Shown piece after piece: positions 41,306 through 49,988 of a stretch of 64,000 nucleotides of DNA. How positions within the stretch are numbered: the stretch's first letter is position 1; each line of letters begins with the position of its first letter. The stretch covers positions 427,671 through 491,670 of the forward strand of contig NC_016146.1 of assembly GCF_000233435.1 (NCBI RefSeq). Direction: 5' to 3'. The stretch is from Blattabacterium sp. (Mastotermes darwiniensis) str. MADAR. GTDB taxonomy: Bacteria; Bacteroidota; Bacteroidia; Flavobacteriales; Blattabacteriaceae. The notes beneath the pieces were generated by a model. That model did no database searches, was not told the origin of the DNA, and saw only the letters and a list, made by a program, of their open reading frames with translations. Made by a program: the position numbers and the translations under genes.

Positions 41306-43438
41306 ATGGTTGATAATGAATCGTTTCCCATTAATAGCTTGCAACGTAAGATTATAGAAACTATTGATGGTCCCGTACTTGTTATTGCTGGAGCAGGGTC
41401 TGGAAAAACACGTGTAATTACATATCGTATTGCACACATGATCAAAAATATAGGAATAAAACCATCCAATATCCTTGCTTTAACTTTCACTAATAAAGCG
41501 GCTAATGAAATGAGAAAAAGAATTTCAAATATGATGATGGATGATACTGATTTAAATTCGATTTCATTGGGAACTTTTCATTCCATATTTTCAGGAATTT
41601 TACGTAAAGAATCTCATTGGTTAGGGTACAAATCCAATTATACTATTTATGATCAAAGAGATTCAGAAAATGTTATAAAAAAAATATTAGAAGATATAAA
41701 TTTAAAAACCTCTATTAGTCCAAATAAAATTATAAAAAAAATATCTGAATATAAAAACTACTTATTCAATTTCGATGGTTTAATAAAAAAGGATTTTAAG
41801 GATTTGGATGTTATAAAAAAAATCTATGAATCTTATAGAAAACGTTGTTCAAAATCAGAAGCATTAGATTTTGATGATATATTGATTCACACAAATTATT
41901 TATTTTTTCGTTTTCCAAATGTACTAAAAAAATATCAAGAAAAATTTAAGTATATATTAATCGATGAATATCAAGATACTAATTCTTCTCAAAATTCTAT
42001 CATTAATAAGTTATCCTACAAACATAGAAATATTTTTGTGGTAGGCGATGATGCACAAAGTATCTATGCATTCCGTGGCGCCAACATTTCAAATATTTTA
42101 AATTTTCATAGAGAATACAAAGAAGCGAAGATTTTTCGTTTGGAACAAAATTATCGATCTACTAATTACATAGTACAAGCTTCTAATAAAATTATTTCCT
42201 TTAACAAAAATCAACTCCTAAAAAATGTTTGGACTAATAACGAAAAAGGAGAAAAAATAAAAATATATGAAGCCCATTCTGATAAAGAAGAAGCACAATA
42301 TATTGCTGATTCTATCCTTTTTCATAAAAGAACAAAAAAATTTAAAAACAGAGATTTTTCCATACTTTATAGGACCAATACACAATCCAATATACTAGAA
42401 CATACACTGAAGGAAAAAAATATCCCCTATAAGATATACGGATCTATCTCCTTTTATAAAAGAAAAGAAACTTTAGATTTACTAGCTTATTTTAGAATTG
42501 TCAATAATCCAAATGATGAGGAATCTTTATTACGAATAATAAAAAAAAAAATAGGAAATAAAAAAACTGTTAAATTAATATTGGAATTTTCTAAAAGAAC
42601 AAAGAAAACCGTATACAATATATTAAAAAATATTAGTAAATATCACCAATTAATCAATAAAAAAGAAAAGTTAGAAAATTTAATCTACACCATAGAAAAT
42701 TTTCGTTTTCAATTAAATAATAGAAAAAATACATATACAATAGCAAAATGTATAGTGAATTTCTTATTGGAAGAAGATAAAAATTATAATAATGATTATT
42801 TTCAATCTATATTAGATCATATATCTCTTTATCTTGAAAATCAAAAAAAATTAAAAGAAAATGGAGATATGAGTTTATCTGGTTTTTTACAATATTTTTC
42901 TTTAAAAGAAGGAATAAATGAGGATGAAAAAGATGAAAATAAGGTTTCGTTAATGACTATTCATTTATCCAAAGGATTGGAATTTACAGTTGTTTTTATT
43001 ACAGGATTAGAAGAAAATTTATTTCCTTCAAGATCTAGTTTAGACAACCAATTGAAACTTGAAGAAGAACGTCGTTTATTCTATGTAGCTTTAACAAGAG
43101 CTAAAAAAAAAGCTATATTAACTTATACAAAATATCGTTTTTTATGGGGGAAAAGGATCATGAATATTCCTAGTCGTTTTATTCATGAACTTAATAAAAA
43201 ATTTCTTGAAATAGAAAAATTCGTTTTCAACTTATCGGAAAAAAAAAATAAGTTGGATACAACAACATACCATCATGAAACAACATTAAAAAAAGGAGTA
43301 AAAGTTTTTCACCAACATTTTGGAATAGGCATCATTATAAATATAAAAAATGAAATAGCTATAATTAAATTTCAACAATCAGGAGTAAAAAAAATTTTAC
43401 TAAAACTAGCTAAACTTAAACTTATTGTTTATTCATAA
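41306..43438 (+). CDS. pcrA: UvrD/PcrA-type DNA helicase
   Basis: A superfamily 1A 3'-5' helicase acting in repair and replication restart. It has 710 residues, somewhat short for the family. Walker A is AGAGSGKT (residues 28-35). Other motifs are ALTFTNKAANEMR, LIDEYQDTN, VGDDAQSIYAFRGA, QNYRSTN, VSLMTIHLSKGLEF and FYVALTRAKKKA. The segment where relatives have NxPxRGIG reads RIIKKKIGNKKT here (about residues 408-420), at an 11-base A tract. The frame is intact, but a conserved motif is lost. The C-terminal Tudor-like tail (GVKVFHQHFGIGIIINI) is kept. Confidence 0.94.
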   Translation: MVDNESFPINSLQRKIIETIDGPVLVIAGAGSGKTRVITYRIAHMIKNIGIKPSNILALTFTNKAANEMRKRISNMMMDDTDLNSISLGTFHSIFSGILRKESHWLGYKSNYTIYDQRDSENVIKKILEDINLKTSISPNKIIKKISEYKNYLFNFDGLIKKDFKDLDVIKKIYESYRKRCSKSEALDFDDILIHTNYLFFRFPNVLKKYQEKFKYILIDEYQDTNSSQNSIINKLSYKHRNIFVVGDDAQSIYAFRGANISNILNFHREYKEAKIFRLEQNYRSTNYIVQASNKIISFNKNQLLKNVWTNNEKGEKIKIYEAHSDKEEAQYIADSILFHKRTKKFKNRDFSILYRTNTQSNILEHTLKEKNIPYKIYGSISFYKRKETLDLLAYFRIVNNPNDEESLLRIIKKKIGNKKTVKLILEFSKRTKKTVYNILKNISKYHQLINKKEKLENLIYTIENFRFQLNNRKNTYTIAKCIVNFLLEEDKNYNNDYFQSILDHISLYLENQKKLKENGDMSLSGFLQYFSLKEGINEDEKDENKVSLMTIHLSKGLEFTVVFITGLEENLFPSRSSLDNQLKLEEERRLFYVALTRAKKKAILTYTKYRFLWGKRIMNIPSRFIHELNKKFLEIEKFVFNLSEKKNKLDTTTYHHETTLKKGVKVFHQHFGIGIIINIKNEIAIIKFQQSGVKKILLKLAKLKLIVYS

Positions 43439-43465
43439 AACTTTTACCACCTATTTTTCTTATTT

Positions 43466-44503
43466 ATGGAAGATAAGAATATAAAAATAAATTGTAGTCT
43501 ACAAAAACTAATTTGTTTTGTAGCAGTAATTTTATTTTTTATTAAGTTAATTACTTGGTATATAACTTCTTCAATTTCTATATTCAGTGATGCTATGGAA
43601 AGCATAACCAATATAATTAGTGGATTTATTGGATTATATAGCCTTCATATCTCTTCTTTACCTAAAGACAAAAATCATCCATATGGTCATGGAAAAATAG
43701 AATTTATATCAACGGCTATAGAAGGTTTTTTAATTTTTTTAGTAGGAATTTTCATTCTTATAACCACTTTTATACGTGTAAAACAGCAGGATACTGTCTT
43801 TTTATTAAGATTGGATTATGGTATGTTTTTAATGTTCTTCACCGCTATTATTAATTATTGTTTAGGATTATTTGCCTGTAAAATAGGAAATAAAAATGGA
43901 GCTTTAACGTTAATAGCTAGTGGAAAACATCTTCAAATAGATACCTATTCTACTTTTGGAATAGTAGGAGGATTAATATTATTAAATATTACCAAATGCA
44001 TATGGATAGATTCTATCATTTCTCTTATTTTTTCCTTCATAATATTATATACTGGATTAAAATTATTAAGATATGCTACAGCTGGCATTATGGATGAATC
44101 TGACAAAAAACTTTTAAAAAAATTATCTTTTTATATAAATGAAAGAAGAGATGTTCATTGGATTGATCTTCATCGTTTAAAAATTATTAAATATGGAAGT
44201 GCTTTGCATGTAGATTGTCATTTAACGGTCCCATGGTTTTTTAATGTAAAAGAGGCCAATAAAGAAGTACGTAAATTAACAAAATTAACCAAGGATCAAT
44301 TTGGCAATAAAGTAGAGTTATCTGTGCACGTGGATGCATGCAAAGAGTATCATTGTTCTTCCTGTTTCAATAGTTCCTGTAAAATGAGAAAAAATTCTTT
44401 CCAAAACAAGATTATTTGGACATTAGATAAAACTTCTTATTACAACAAAAATCCTAGAAGAAAAGATCTTATTTTTATAAAAAAAAATCAATATGGAATA
44501 TAA
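43466..44503 (+). CDS. Cation diffusion facilitator family transporter
   Basis: A 345-residue divalent-cation efflux transporter with six predicted membrane spans in the first 210 residues, then a cytoplasmic domain. Signatures are SIFSDAMESITNIISGFIG (span II), KNHPYGHGKIEFIST and SGKHLQIDTYSTFG (span V, His and Asp ligands). The C-terminal part contains ALHVDCHLTVPWF and a small Cys-rich patch (CSSCFNSSC). The metal (zinc, iron or manganese) cannot be told. It overlaps the DUF4290 gene by 11 bases and belongs to the recG-to-murA plus-strand run. Confidence 0.92.
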   Translation: MEDKNIKINCSLQKLICFVAVILFFIKLITWYITSSISIFSDAMESITNIISGFIGLYSLHISSLPKDKNHPYGHGKIEFISTAIEGFLIFLVGIFILITTFIRVKQQDTVFLLRLDYGMFLMFFTAIINYCLGLFACKIGNKNGALTLIASGKHLQIDTYSTFGIVGGLILLNITKCIWIDSIISLIFSFIILYTGLKLLRYATAGIMDESDKKLLKKLSFYINERRDVHWIDLHRLKIIKYGSALHVDCHLTVPWFFNVKEANKEVRKLTKLTKDQFGNKVELSVHVDACKEYHCSSCFNSSCKMRKNSFQNKIIWTLDKTSYYNKNPRRKDLIFIKKNQYGI

Positions 44504-45050
44504 TACTAATCGTTTCAAATTAGTTATCCCAAAATATGGGAGAAATATTCATAAAATGGTCGATTATGCAATAAAAATAAAAAATAGAAAAAAACGTAAT
44601 CGTTGCGCATGGAGTATTATTAAATTAATGACGTATTCTATATTTAATCAAAAAAAAATCCCTTATTTTCAGCATAATAAATTATGGCATCAATTATTTA
44701 TTATGTCCAAATATCAATTGGATATCGATACTCCTTTTCCAAAACCAAATCCAGAAAAAATAAAAATGGACCATTATAAAAAAGTAATATACCCTAAATA
44801 TTTAACAAATTTTCGATATTATGGAAAAATTATAAGAAACATGATACATGTAGCAATCCATTGTAAAAATAGGAAAAAAAAAGAAGGATTATTCTATGCC
44901 ATAGCAAATACCATGAAGAAAAACTATTTAAAGTGGAATAAAAATATGGTGGAAGATGATGTCATCTTTCAAGATTTAAAGAAACTTTCAAAAGGAAAAA
45001 TATGTTTAATGAAGAATTCGGGAACATTGTTTACAAAAAAAATTACATGA
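44493..45050 (+). CDS. DUF4290 family protein
   Basis: A 185-residue protein of a family known from Bacteroidetes, without an established function. The typical start (MEYNTNRFKLVIPKYGRNIHKMVDYAI), KLWHQLFIMSKYQLDIDTP and ANTMKKNYLKWNK make the assignment good. No membrane span or catalytic motif is visible. As in free-living Flavobacteriia it lies directly before murA (6-base gap), so a link to envelope synthesis is possible but unproven. Its retention in a reduced genome suggests it is important. Confidence 0.88.
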   Translation: MEYNTNRFKLVIPKYGRNIHKMVDYAIKIKNRKKRNRCAWSIIKLMTYSIFNQKKIPYFQHNKLWHQLFIMSKYQLDIDTPFPKPNPEKIKMDHYKKVIYPKYLTNFRYYGKIIRNMIHVAIHCKNRKKKEGLFYAIANTMKKNYLKWNKNMVEDDVIFQDLKKLSKGKICLMKNSGTLFTKKIT

Positions 45051-45056
45051 AAAATA

Positions 45057-46361
45057 ATGGCTTCTTTTAAAATAGTGGGAGGATCTCCTTTAAAAGGAGA
45101 AATAAAACCGCAAGGGGCAAAAAATGAAGCTTTACAAGTTTTGTGCGCTGTGTTGTTGACCTCAGAAAAATTAAGAATAAAAAATATTCCAGAAATAGGA
45201 GATGTCAAGTGTTTAATGCAAATACTTCAAAATTTAGGAGTTATAGTAAAGAAAAATAATATTGGAGATTATACTTTTCAGGCAAAAGACATTCAACTTG
45301 AATATTTAAATACGGAAAAATTTCGTGAATATGGAAAATCTATTAGGGGATCTGTCATGATAGCTGGCCCTTTGCTAGCTAGATTCGGAAAAGTTTGCAT
45401 GCCAATACCTGGAGGAGATAGAATTGGTCGTAGACGTCTGGATGCTCATTTAAGAGGTTTTGAATCTTTAGGAAGTCATATAGATTATAAGGAAGGTCAA
45501 TACTTTCTTATTCATTCCAAATATTTGACGGGGAAATTTATTCTTTTAGAAGAATCTTCTATAACGGGAACGGCTAATATTATCATGGCCGCTACCTTAG
45601 CTAAAGGAAAAACCACTATTTATAACGCTGCTTGTGAACCTTACATTCAACAATTATGTAGATTATTGAATAAAATGGGAGCAAAAATAAAAGGAATAGG
45701 TTCTAATCTGATTAATATCACCGGAGTTACAGAATTAGGTGGATGCAGGCATTCTATTTTGCCTGATATGATAGAAATAGGAAGTTGGATAGGTTTAGCC
45801 GCTATTACTAGTTCAGAAATAAAAATTCGGAATGTTAGTTGGAAGAATCTAGGAATAATCCCAAATATATTTCAAAAAATGGGAATAAAATTAGAAAAAA
45901 AAAATGATGATATTTATATTCCTTCTCAAAAATATTACAAAATAAAAAAATTATTAAATAATGCTATATTAACAATATCTGATGCTCCATGGCCAGGTTT
46001 AACTCCAGATTTATTAAGTATTTTAACAGTTGTAGCCACTCAAGCAAAAGGAAGTGTATTGATTCATCAGAAAATGTTCGAAAGTAGATTATTTTTTGTA
46101 GATAAACTGATCGAAATGGGAGCACAAATAATATTATGTGATCCTCATAGAGCAACTGTTATTGGATTAAACCATCAATCTTCTTTGCGAGGATCTATCT
46201 TAAATTCTCCAGATATACGAGCAGGAATTTCTCTTCTAATAGCCGCACTTTCTGCTAAAGGTACTAGCATAATAAAAAATATAGAACAAATAGATAGAGG
46301 ATATGAAAACATTGATCAACGATTACGTATTTTAGGCGCGAATATTTTACGAATAGAATAA
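45057..46361 (+). CDS. murA: UDP-N-acetylglucosamine 1-carboxyvinyltransferase
   Basis: First committed step of peptidoglycan synthesis: transfer of enolpyruvate from PEP to UDP-GlcNAc. It has 434 residues. It starts FKIVGGSPLKGEIKPQGAKN, where KN binds substrate. The catalytic loop reads IPGGDRIGRRRLDAH, so residue 121 is Asp where many enzymes have Cys115. Asp at this place is known in several phyla, including Bacteroidetes, and makes MurA insensitive to fosfomycin. Further motifs are SITGTANIIMAATLAKG and SPDIRAGISLLIAAL. Its 3' end overlaps the convergent nuclease-like gene by 15 bases. Confidence 0.97.
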   Translation: MASFKIVGGSPLKGEIKPQGAKNEALQVLCAVLLTSEKLRIKNIPEIGDVKCLMQILQNLGVIVKKNNIGDYTFQAKDIQLEYLNTEKFREYGKSIRGSVMIAGPLLARFGKVCMPIPGGDRIGRRRLDAHLRGFESLGSHIDYKEGQYFLIHSKYLTGKFILLEESSITGTANIIMAATLAKGKTTIYNAACEPYIQQLCRLLNKMGAKIKGIGSNLINITGVTELGGCRHSILPDMIEIGSWIGLAAITSSEIKIRNVSWKNLGIIPNIFQKMGIKLEKKNDDIYIPSQKYYKIKKLLNNAILTISDAPWPGLTPDLLSILTVVATQAKGSVLIHQKMFESRLFFVDKLIEMGAQIILCDPHRATVIGLNHQSSLRGSILNSPDIRAGISLLIAALSAKGTSIIKNIEQIDRGYENIDQRLRILGANILRIE

Positions 46362-46811
46362 TTTTTTGATTTTTTTCCAATCATATGGATTAATAGGTTT
46401 CTTTTTTTTCCATAGTCCGATTTTATTTCTTTTCGCTATATCCTCAATTTTTTTATATTGAATATTTTTAGAAAATTTCCAAACCCAAGCCAATCCGGAT
46501 TCTAGTATTTCTTTCCCCAAATCTTTATTGTTGTCATAAATTACCAATCCTACCAATCGATTGTATTTGTCTTTTTTTACATTCTTAATTAATACTTTTT
46601 TATTCAAAATTTTTTTCTTCAAAAAATTCTTTGCTATAACCCCATAAGATTGATTTTTTTCTGGACAATCTATATCCGAAATTCTTATTTTATATTCTTT
46701 CATTTTCCCTTTAATTTTAAAAGTATCTCCATCATAAATTTTTATCACTTTTCCTGTAATTTGCGATATTATAATAGACAAAAGAATAAAAAAATGGACC
46801 AATAAACCCAT
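46347..46811 (-). CDS. Thermonuclease family protein (SNase-like), exported
   Basis: A 154-residue staphylococcal-nuclease-like protein. An N-terminal hydrophobic segment (LLVHFFILLSIIISQI) looks like a signal peptide. The metal and catalytic residues are kept: Asp27 and Asp29 in IYDGDTF, Arg43 in YKIRISDIDCPE with Asp48 and Glu51, and Arg85 in DKYNRLVG. It ends in GLWKKKKPINPYDWKK, as in many family members. It could degrade nucleic acid in the periplasm. Its tail overlaps murA. Confidence 0.9.
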   Translation of the reverse strand: MGLLVHFFILLSIIISQITGKVIKIYDGDTFKIKGKMKEYKIRISDIDCPEKNQSYGVIAKNFLKKKILNKKVLIKNVKKDKYNRLVGLVIYDNNKDLGKEILESGLAWVWKFSKNIQYKKIEDIAKRNKIGLWKKKKPINPYDWKKIKKLFYS

Positions 46812-46891
46812 AAAATATTTTACAAAATTTAAAAAAATAATTAGATAACAAATAATTTTTTACATAATTTATTAAGGACAAATATAAAAAT

Positions 46892-47374
46892 ATGGATAAA
46901 TTCGAATATATAACTAAAGAAGGACTAAAAAAACTACAACAAGAAATAGAAAGACTAGAAAACATAGAACGTCCAAAAATATCAATGCAAATAGCAGAAG
47001 CAAGAGATAAAGGAGATATTTCAGAAAATGCAGAATATGATGCCATAAAGGAAGCACAAGGATTCTTAGAAATGAATATAGCTAAATTAAAAAAAAAATT
47101 ATCCAATGCGAGGATTATTGATGGATCACAAATAAATAGAACCAGAGTCTCCATTCTATCCACAGTAAGAGTTAAAAATTTAACTTATGGAGGAGAACAA
47201 ATATATACTTTAGTTCCAGAAGGAGAAACAGATTTAAAATCTGGAAAAATATCTATAAATACTCCCATATCTACAGGTTTACTTGGAAAAAAAGTAGGAC
47301 AAATTGCTCATATTAAACTTCCTAATCAAATGATTCTCGATTACGAAATTTTAGAAATAGCATTCAGTGAATAA
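46892..47374 (+). CDS. greA: Transcription elongation factor GreA
   Basis: GreA rescues backtracked RNA polymerase by stimulating transcript cleavage. It has 160 residues. The N-terminal coiled coil includes ITKEGLKKLQQEIERLE, and its tip carries the acidic pair in AEARDKGDISENAEYDAIKE. The C-terminal FKBP-like domain ends STGLLGKKVGQIAHIKLPNQ. It overlaps the HIT gene by 8 bases and diverges from the nuclease-like gene. Confidence 0.97.
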   Translation: MDKFEYITKEGLKKLQQEIERLENIERPKISMQIAEARDKGDISENAEYDAIKEAQGFLEMNIAKLKKKLSNARIIDGSQINRTRVSILSTVRVKNLTYGGEQIYTLVPEGETDLKSGKISINTPISTGLLGKKVGQIAHIKLPNQMILDYEILEIAFSE

Positions 47375-47774
47375 CAATAATATATTTACAAAAATAATCA
47401 AAAACGAAGTTACCGCTTATAAAGTAGCAGAAGATACTGAACATTTAGCTTTTTTAGATATTTATCCACTAAAAATAGGCCATACTTTAGTTATCCCAAA
47501 AAAAAAGAATGTAGAAAAAATATTTTCTCTTACAGAAGGAGAATTTCTCTCCATCATGTCTTTTACTCGAAAAGTAGCTATAGGTATTGAAAAAATAATT
47601 CCTTGTAATCGAGTAGGAATATTTGTTATGGGTTTTGAAATTCCTCATGTTCACATTCACTTAATTCCTATGGATCAAGAAAGTGATGGAGATTTTTCTA
47701 AGAAAAGAATAAATTTTCCGGTAAAATATTTCAAAAATTTATCAGAAAGAATAAAGAAATCCATCCTAAAATAA
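47367..47774 (+). CDS. HIT family nucleotide hydrolase
   Basis: A 135-residue histidine-triad protein of the Hint/HinT type, probably hydrolysing nucleoside phosphoramidates. The triad is HVHIHLIP (His94, His96, His98). It starts at a GTG (47367) giving NNNNIFTKIIKNEVTAYKV, within the greA end (8-base overlap), so translation is probably coupled. It converges with coaX with only 4 bases between. Confidence 0.93.
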   Translation: MNNNNIFTKIIKNEVTAYKVAEDTEHLAFLDIYPLKIGHTLVIPKKKNVEKIFSLTEGEFLSIMSFTRKVAIGIEKIIPCNRVGIFVMGFEIPHVHIHLIPMDQESDGDFSKKRINFPVKYFKNLSERIKKSILK

Positions 47775-47778
47775 GGAT

Positions 47779-48543
47779 CTACTTATTCCAATGAAACAAA
47801 ATATTTAAACCTTTGATTGTATGTAACTTATCCTTTAAATGAATCTTTTTGGTTAAAGGAGTATATACATGAGAAAGTCCTCCAGTAGCAATAACCAAAC
47901 AATTTGTTTTTAATTCTTTATTTACACGGTTAATAAGACCTTCTACCATACTTAAATATCCATAAATAATTCCACTTTGGATACATTTTTCAGTGTACTT
48001 TCCTAATATACTAGGAGGTTTTTTTAATTCTATTTGTGAAAGTTGAGCTGTGTTTCCAATCAATGCGGATAAGGAACTATTCACTCCTGGAGCAATAATA
48101 ACTCCTTGAAGATTTCCATGTTTATCTATGCAGGTTAAACTTAATGCAGTTCCAAAGTCTACGACTAAAGTAGTTTTTTTATTATACAACATATATGCAG
48201 CTATAGCATTAGCATATAAATCTGTTCCTAATTGATGAGAATAATGTTTGATTGGGGAAGCGGAATATCTATCTACTATTATTGGTTTTATTTTATGAAT
48301 TTCATATAAAGATTGTTCTACAATGTTAGTAAGAGGAGGAACTACAGATCCAATCACTATGTTCCGTATTAGTTTGGATAAAATTCCATATTGTTGATAT
48401 ATGTTCCTAAATAACCAAATATATTCATCTAAAGATCTATGAGGTTGACTGTTAATAATCCATGAACAATTGCATTTCAAATTATAATTATTAAATAGTC
48501 CAAAACGAAGACTTGAATTTCCAATATTTATAGTTAACAGCAT
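47779..48543 (-). CDS. coaX: Type III pantothenate kinase
   Basis: It phosphorylates pantothenate, the first step to CoA. It has 254 residues. The N-terminal phosphate loop reads LLTINIGNSSLRFGLF, with Asn6 where the family nearly always has a metal-binding Asp. Other motifs are GTDLYANAIAAY (106-117), LVVDFGTALSLTCID (Asp129) and GVIIAPGVNSSLSAL. GTDLYANA and DFGTA are unlike typical flavobacterial CoaX (GVDR and DAGT forms) and look more like the spirochaete/Firmicutes branch, a possible sign of transfer. Activity is likely but the Asn6 change needs attention. Confidence 0.9.
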   Translation of the reverse strand: MLLTINIGNSSLRFGLFNNYNLKCNCSWIINSQPHRSLDEYIWLFRNIYQQYGILSKLIRNIVIGSVVPPLTNIVEQSLYEIHKIKPIIVDRYSASPIKHYSHQLGTDLYANAIAAYMLYNKKTTLVVDFGTALSLTCIDKHGNLQGVIIAPGVNSSLSALIGNTAQLSQIELKKPPSILGKYTEKCIQSGIIYGYLSMVEGLINRVNKELKTNCLVIATGGLSHVYTPLTKKIHLKDKLHTIKGLNILFHWNK

Positions 48544-48615
48544 AGCATTATTAACTTCATTTTTGAATGATAAAAAATATAATTCTATATTAGTTCATTT
48601 AATATAAGAAAGAAT

Positions 48616-49422
48616 ATGTTCATATATTATAATAAAAAAAAAATCTATTATGAAATAATAGGAAGAGGCCAATCCATTATTTTTTTGCACGGATTTATGG
48701 AAAATTTAGAAATTTGGAATTATGTTTGTGATACTTTTCACGAAAAGTATAAGGTTATTTTAATTGATTTTCCTGGTCATGGAAAAAGTTCTTCTTATGA
48801 AGAAAAAAAGATTTTCTCTATGGAAGAATTGGCGGATATAGTAAAATTAATTTTGGAAAAGGAAAATATCAATAAAGCGGTTTTTATTGGTCATTCTATG
48901 GGTGGATATATTTCCATGGCTCTTTTAGAAAAACATCCAGAAATATTTTTAGGTTTATGTTTGCTTCATTCTACCGCAAAATCTGATACAAAAGAAAAAA
49001 AGAATAATAGAATACGGTCTATTCAATTAGCAATAGATGACTATTCTTTATTTGTATCTTCTAGCATAAATAAATTATTCAATCCTAAAAAATTAGATTC
49101 TTTGCAAAAAGAAATTAATTTTATAAAAAAAATGGCTTTGTCTACTTCTATTCATAGTGTAATTTCTTTCTTACGAGGAATGTCTATTCGTAAAGATAGA
49201 AGATTTTTATTAAAACAAACAAAATTTCCAAAATTATATGTAATTGGTTTATATGATTTAATTCTTCCTAAAAAAAGAATACATGAAGAAGCAAAATTTG
49301 GATACAATAGTTATTCCATTGAAATACAAACAGGTCATATGGGACCGATAGAGGATCCTCAAACAATAGGAAAAATATTAGAAAATTTTATGAAGGATAA
49401 AATTAAAAAATGTATAAAATGA
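48616..49422 (+). CDS. Alpha/beta hydrolase
   Basis: A 268-residue serine hydrolase of the alpha/beta fold, substrate unknown. The oxyanion loop is IIFLHGFMEN, the nucleophile elbow GHSMGG with Ser94, and the probable acid and His are in GLYDLILP and QTGHMGPIEDP. It has no signal peptide, so it acts in the cytoplasm. A BioH-like carboxylesterase role is possible but cannot be concluded. Its stop codon overlaps the ATG of the folate cyclo-ligase (ATGA). Confidence 0.88.
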   Translation: MFIYYNKKKIYYEIIGRGQSIIFLHGFMENLEIWNYVCDTFHEKYKVILIDFPGHGKSSSYEEKKIFSMEELADIVKLILEKENINKAVFIGHSMGGYISMALLEKHPEIFLGLCLLHSTAKSDTKEKKNNRIRSIQLAIDDYSLFVSSSINKLFNPKKLDSLQKEINFIKKMALSTSIHSVISFLRGMSIRKDRRFLLKQTKFPKLYVIGLYDLILPKKRIHEEAKFGYNSYSIEIQTGHMGPIEDPQTIGKILENFMKDKIKKCIK

Positions 49423-49981
49423 ATAAAAAAGAATTACGGAAAAAATATTTCCTATACAGAAATTCTCTTTCTAAAGAGGAAGTAAAGAAAAAAAGTTATG
49501 AAATATTTTTTCAATCAAAAAAACTTTCTATATGGGATAAAAAATATTATCATATTTTCTTACCCATACAGAAATATAATGAAATAAATACGTTTATAAT
49601 TATCAATTGTCTTATAAAAAAAAAAAGCATATAACAATTCCTTATTCAAATTTTACTAATTCATCCATAGATAATTGTTATTTTGACAAAAATACATTAT
49701 TAAAAATAAACAAATATGGAATTTCGGAACCAATACAGAAACATATTGTCCATCCTTCTTTGATTGAAGTTTTATTTATCCCATTATTAGTGTTCGATTT
49801 AAAAGGTTATAGAATTGGTTATGGAAAAGGTTTTTATGATAGATTTATTCCATTATGTAAAAAGAATGTATTAAAAATAGGATTGAGTTTTTTTCCACCC
49901 ATAAATTGTATTCAACCAATACATAAAAAGGATCTTGTCATTGATATAGGAATCACTATCGATCAAACGTTTTTTTTTTAA
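49419..49981 (+). pseudogene. 5-formyltetrahydrofolate cyclo-ligase, frame broken at an 11-base poly(A) tract
   Basis: This enzyme turns 5-formyl-THF into 5,10-methenyl-THF, salvaging an inhibitory folate. The N-terminal half, from the ATG at 49419, reads MNKKELRKKYFLYRNSLSKE, ending at a stop at 49632-49634. The C-terminal half, in the next frame, reads HITIPYSNFTN, HPSLIEVLFIPLLVFD and GYRIGYGKGFYDRF, the substrate/ATP signature. The frames switch exactly at a run of 11 A (49616-49626). Twelve or nine A would restore one frame of about 187 residues, the normal length. Motifs on both sides are kept, so slippage rescue is possible. The start overlaps the upstream hydrolase stop. Confidence 0.9.
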
Positions 49982-49988
49982 TTAAAAT

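Noticed and set aside
43466..44503. Loss of metal ligands in the cation diffusion facilitator (DAMESITN instead of an HxxxD form)
   Set aside because: A Bacteroidetes subfamily with the same DALESIxN-type motif is known, so this is not damage.
46732..47163. A minus-strand frame of 143 codons opposite greA
   Set aside because: greA is fully conserved on the plus strand and the antisense product has no family features.
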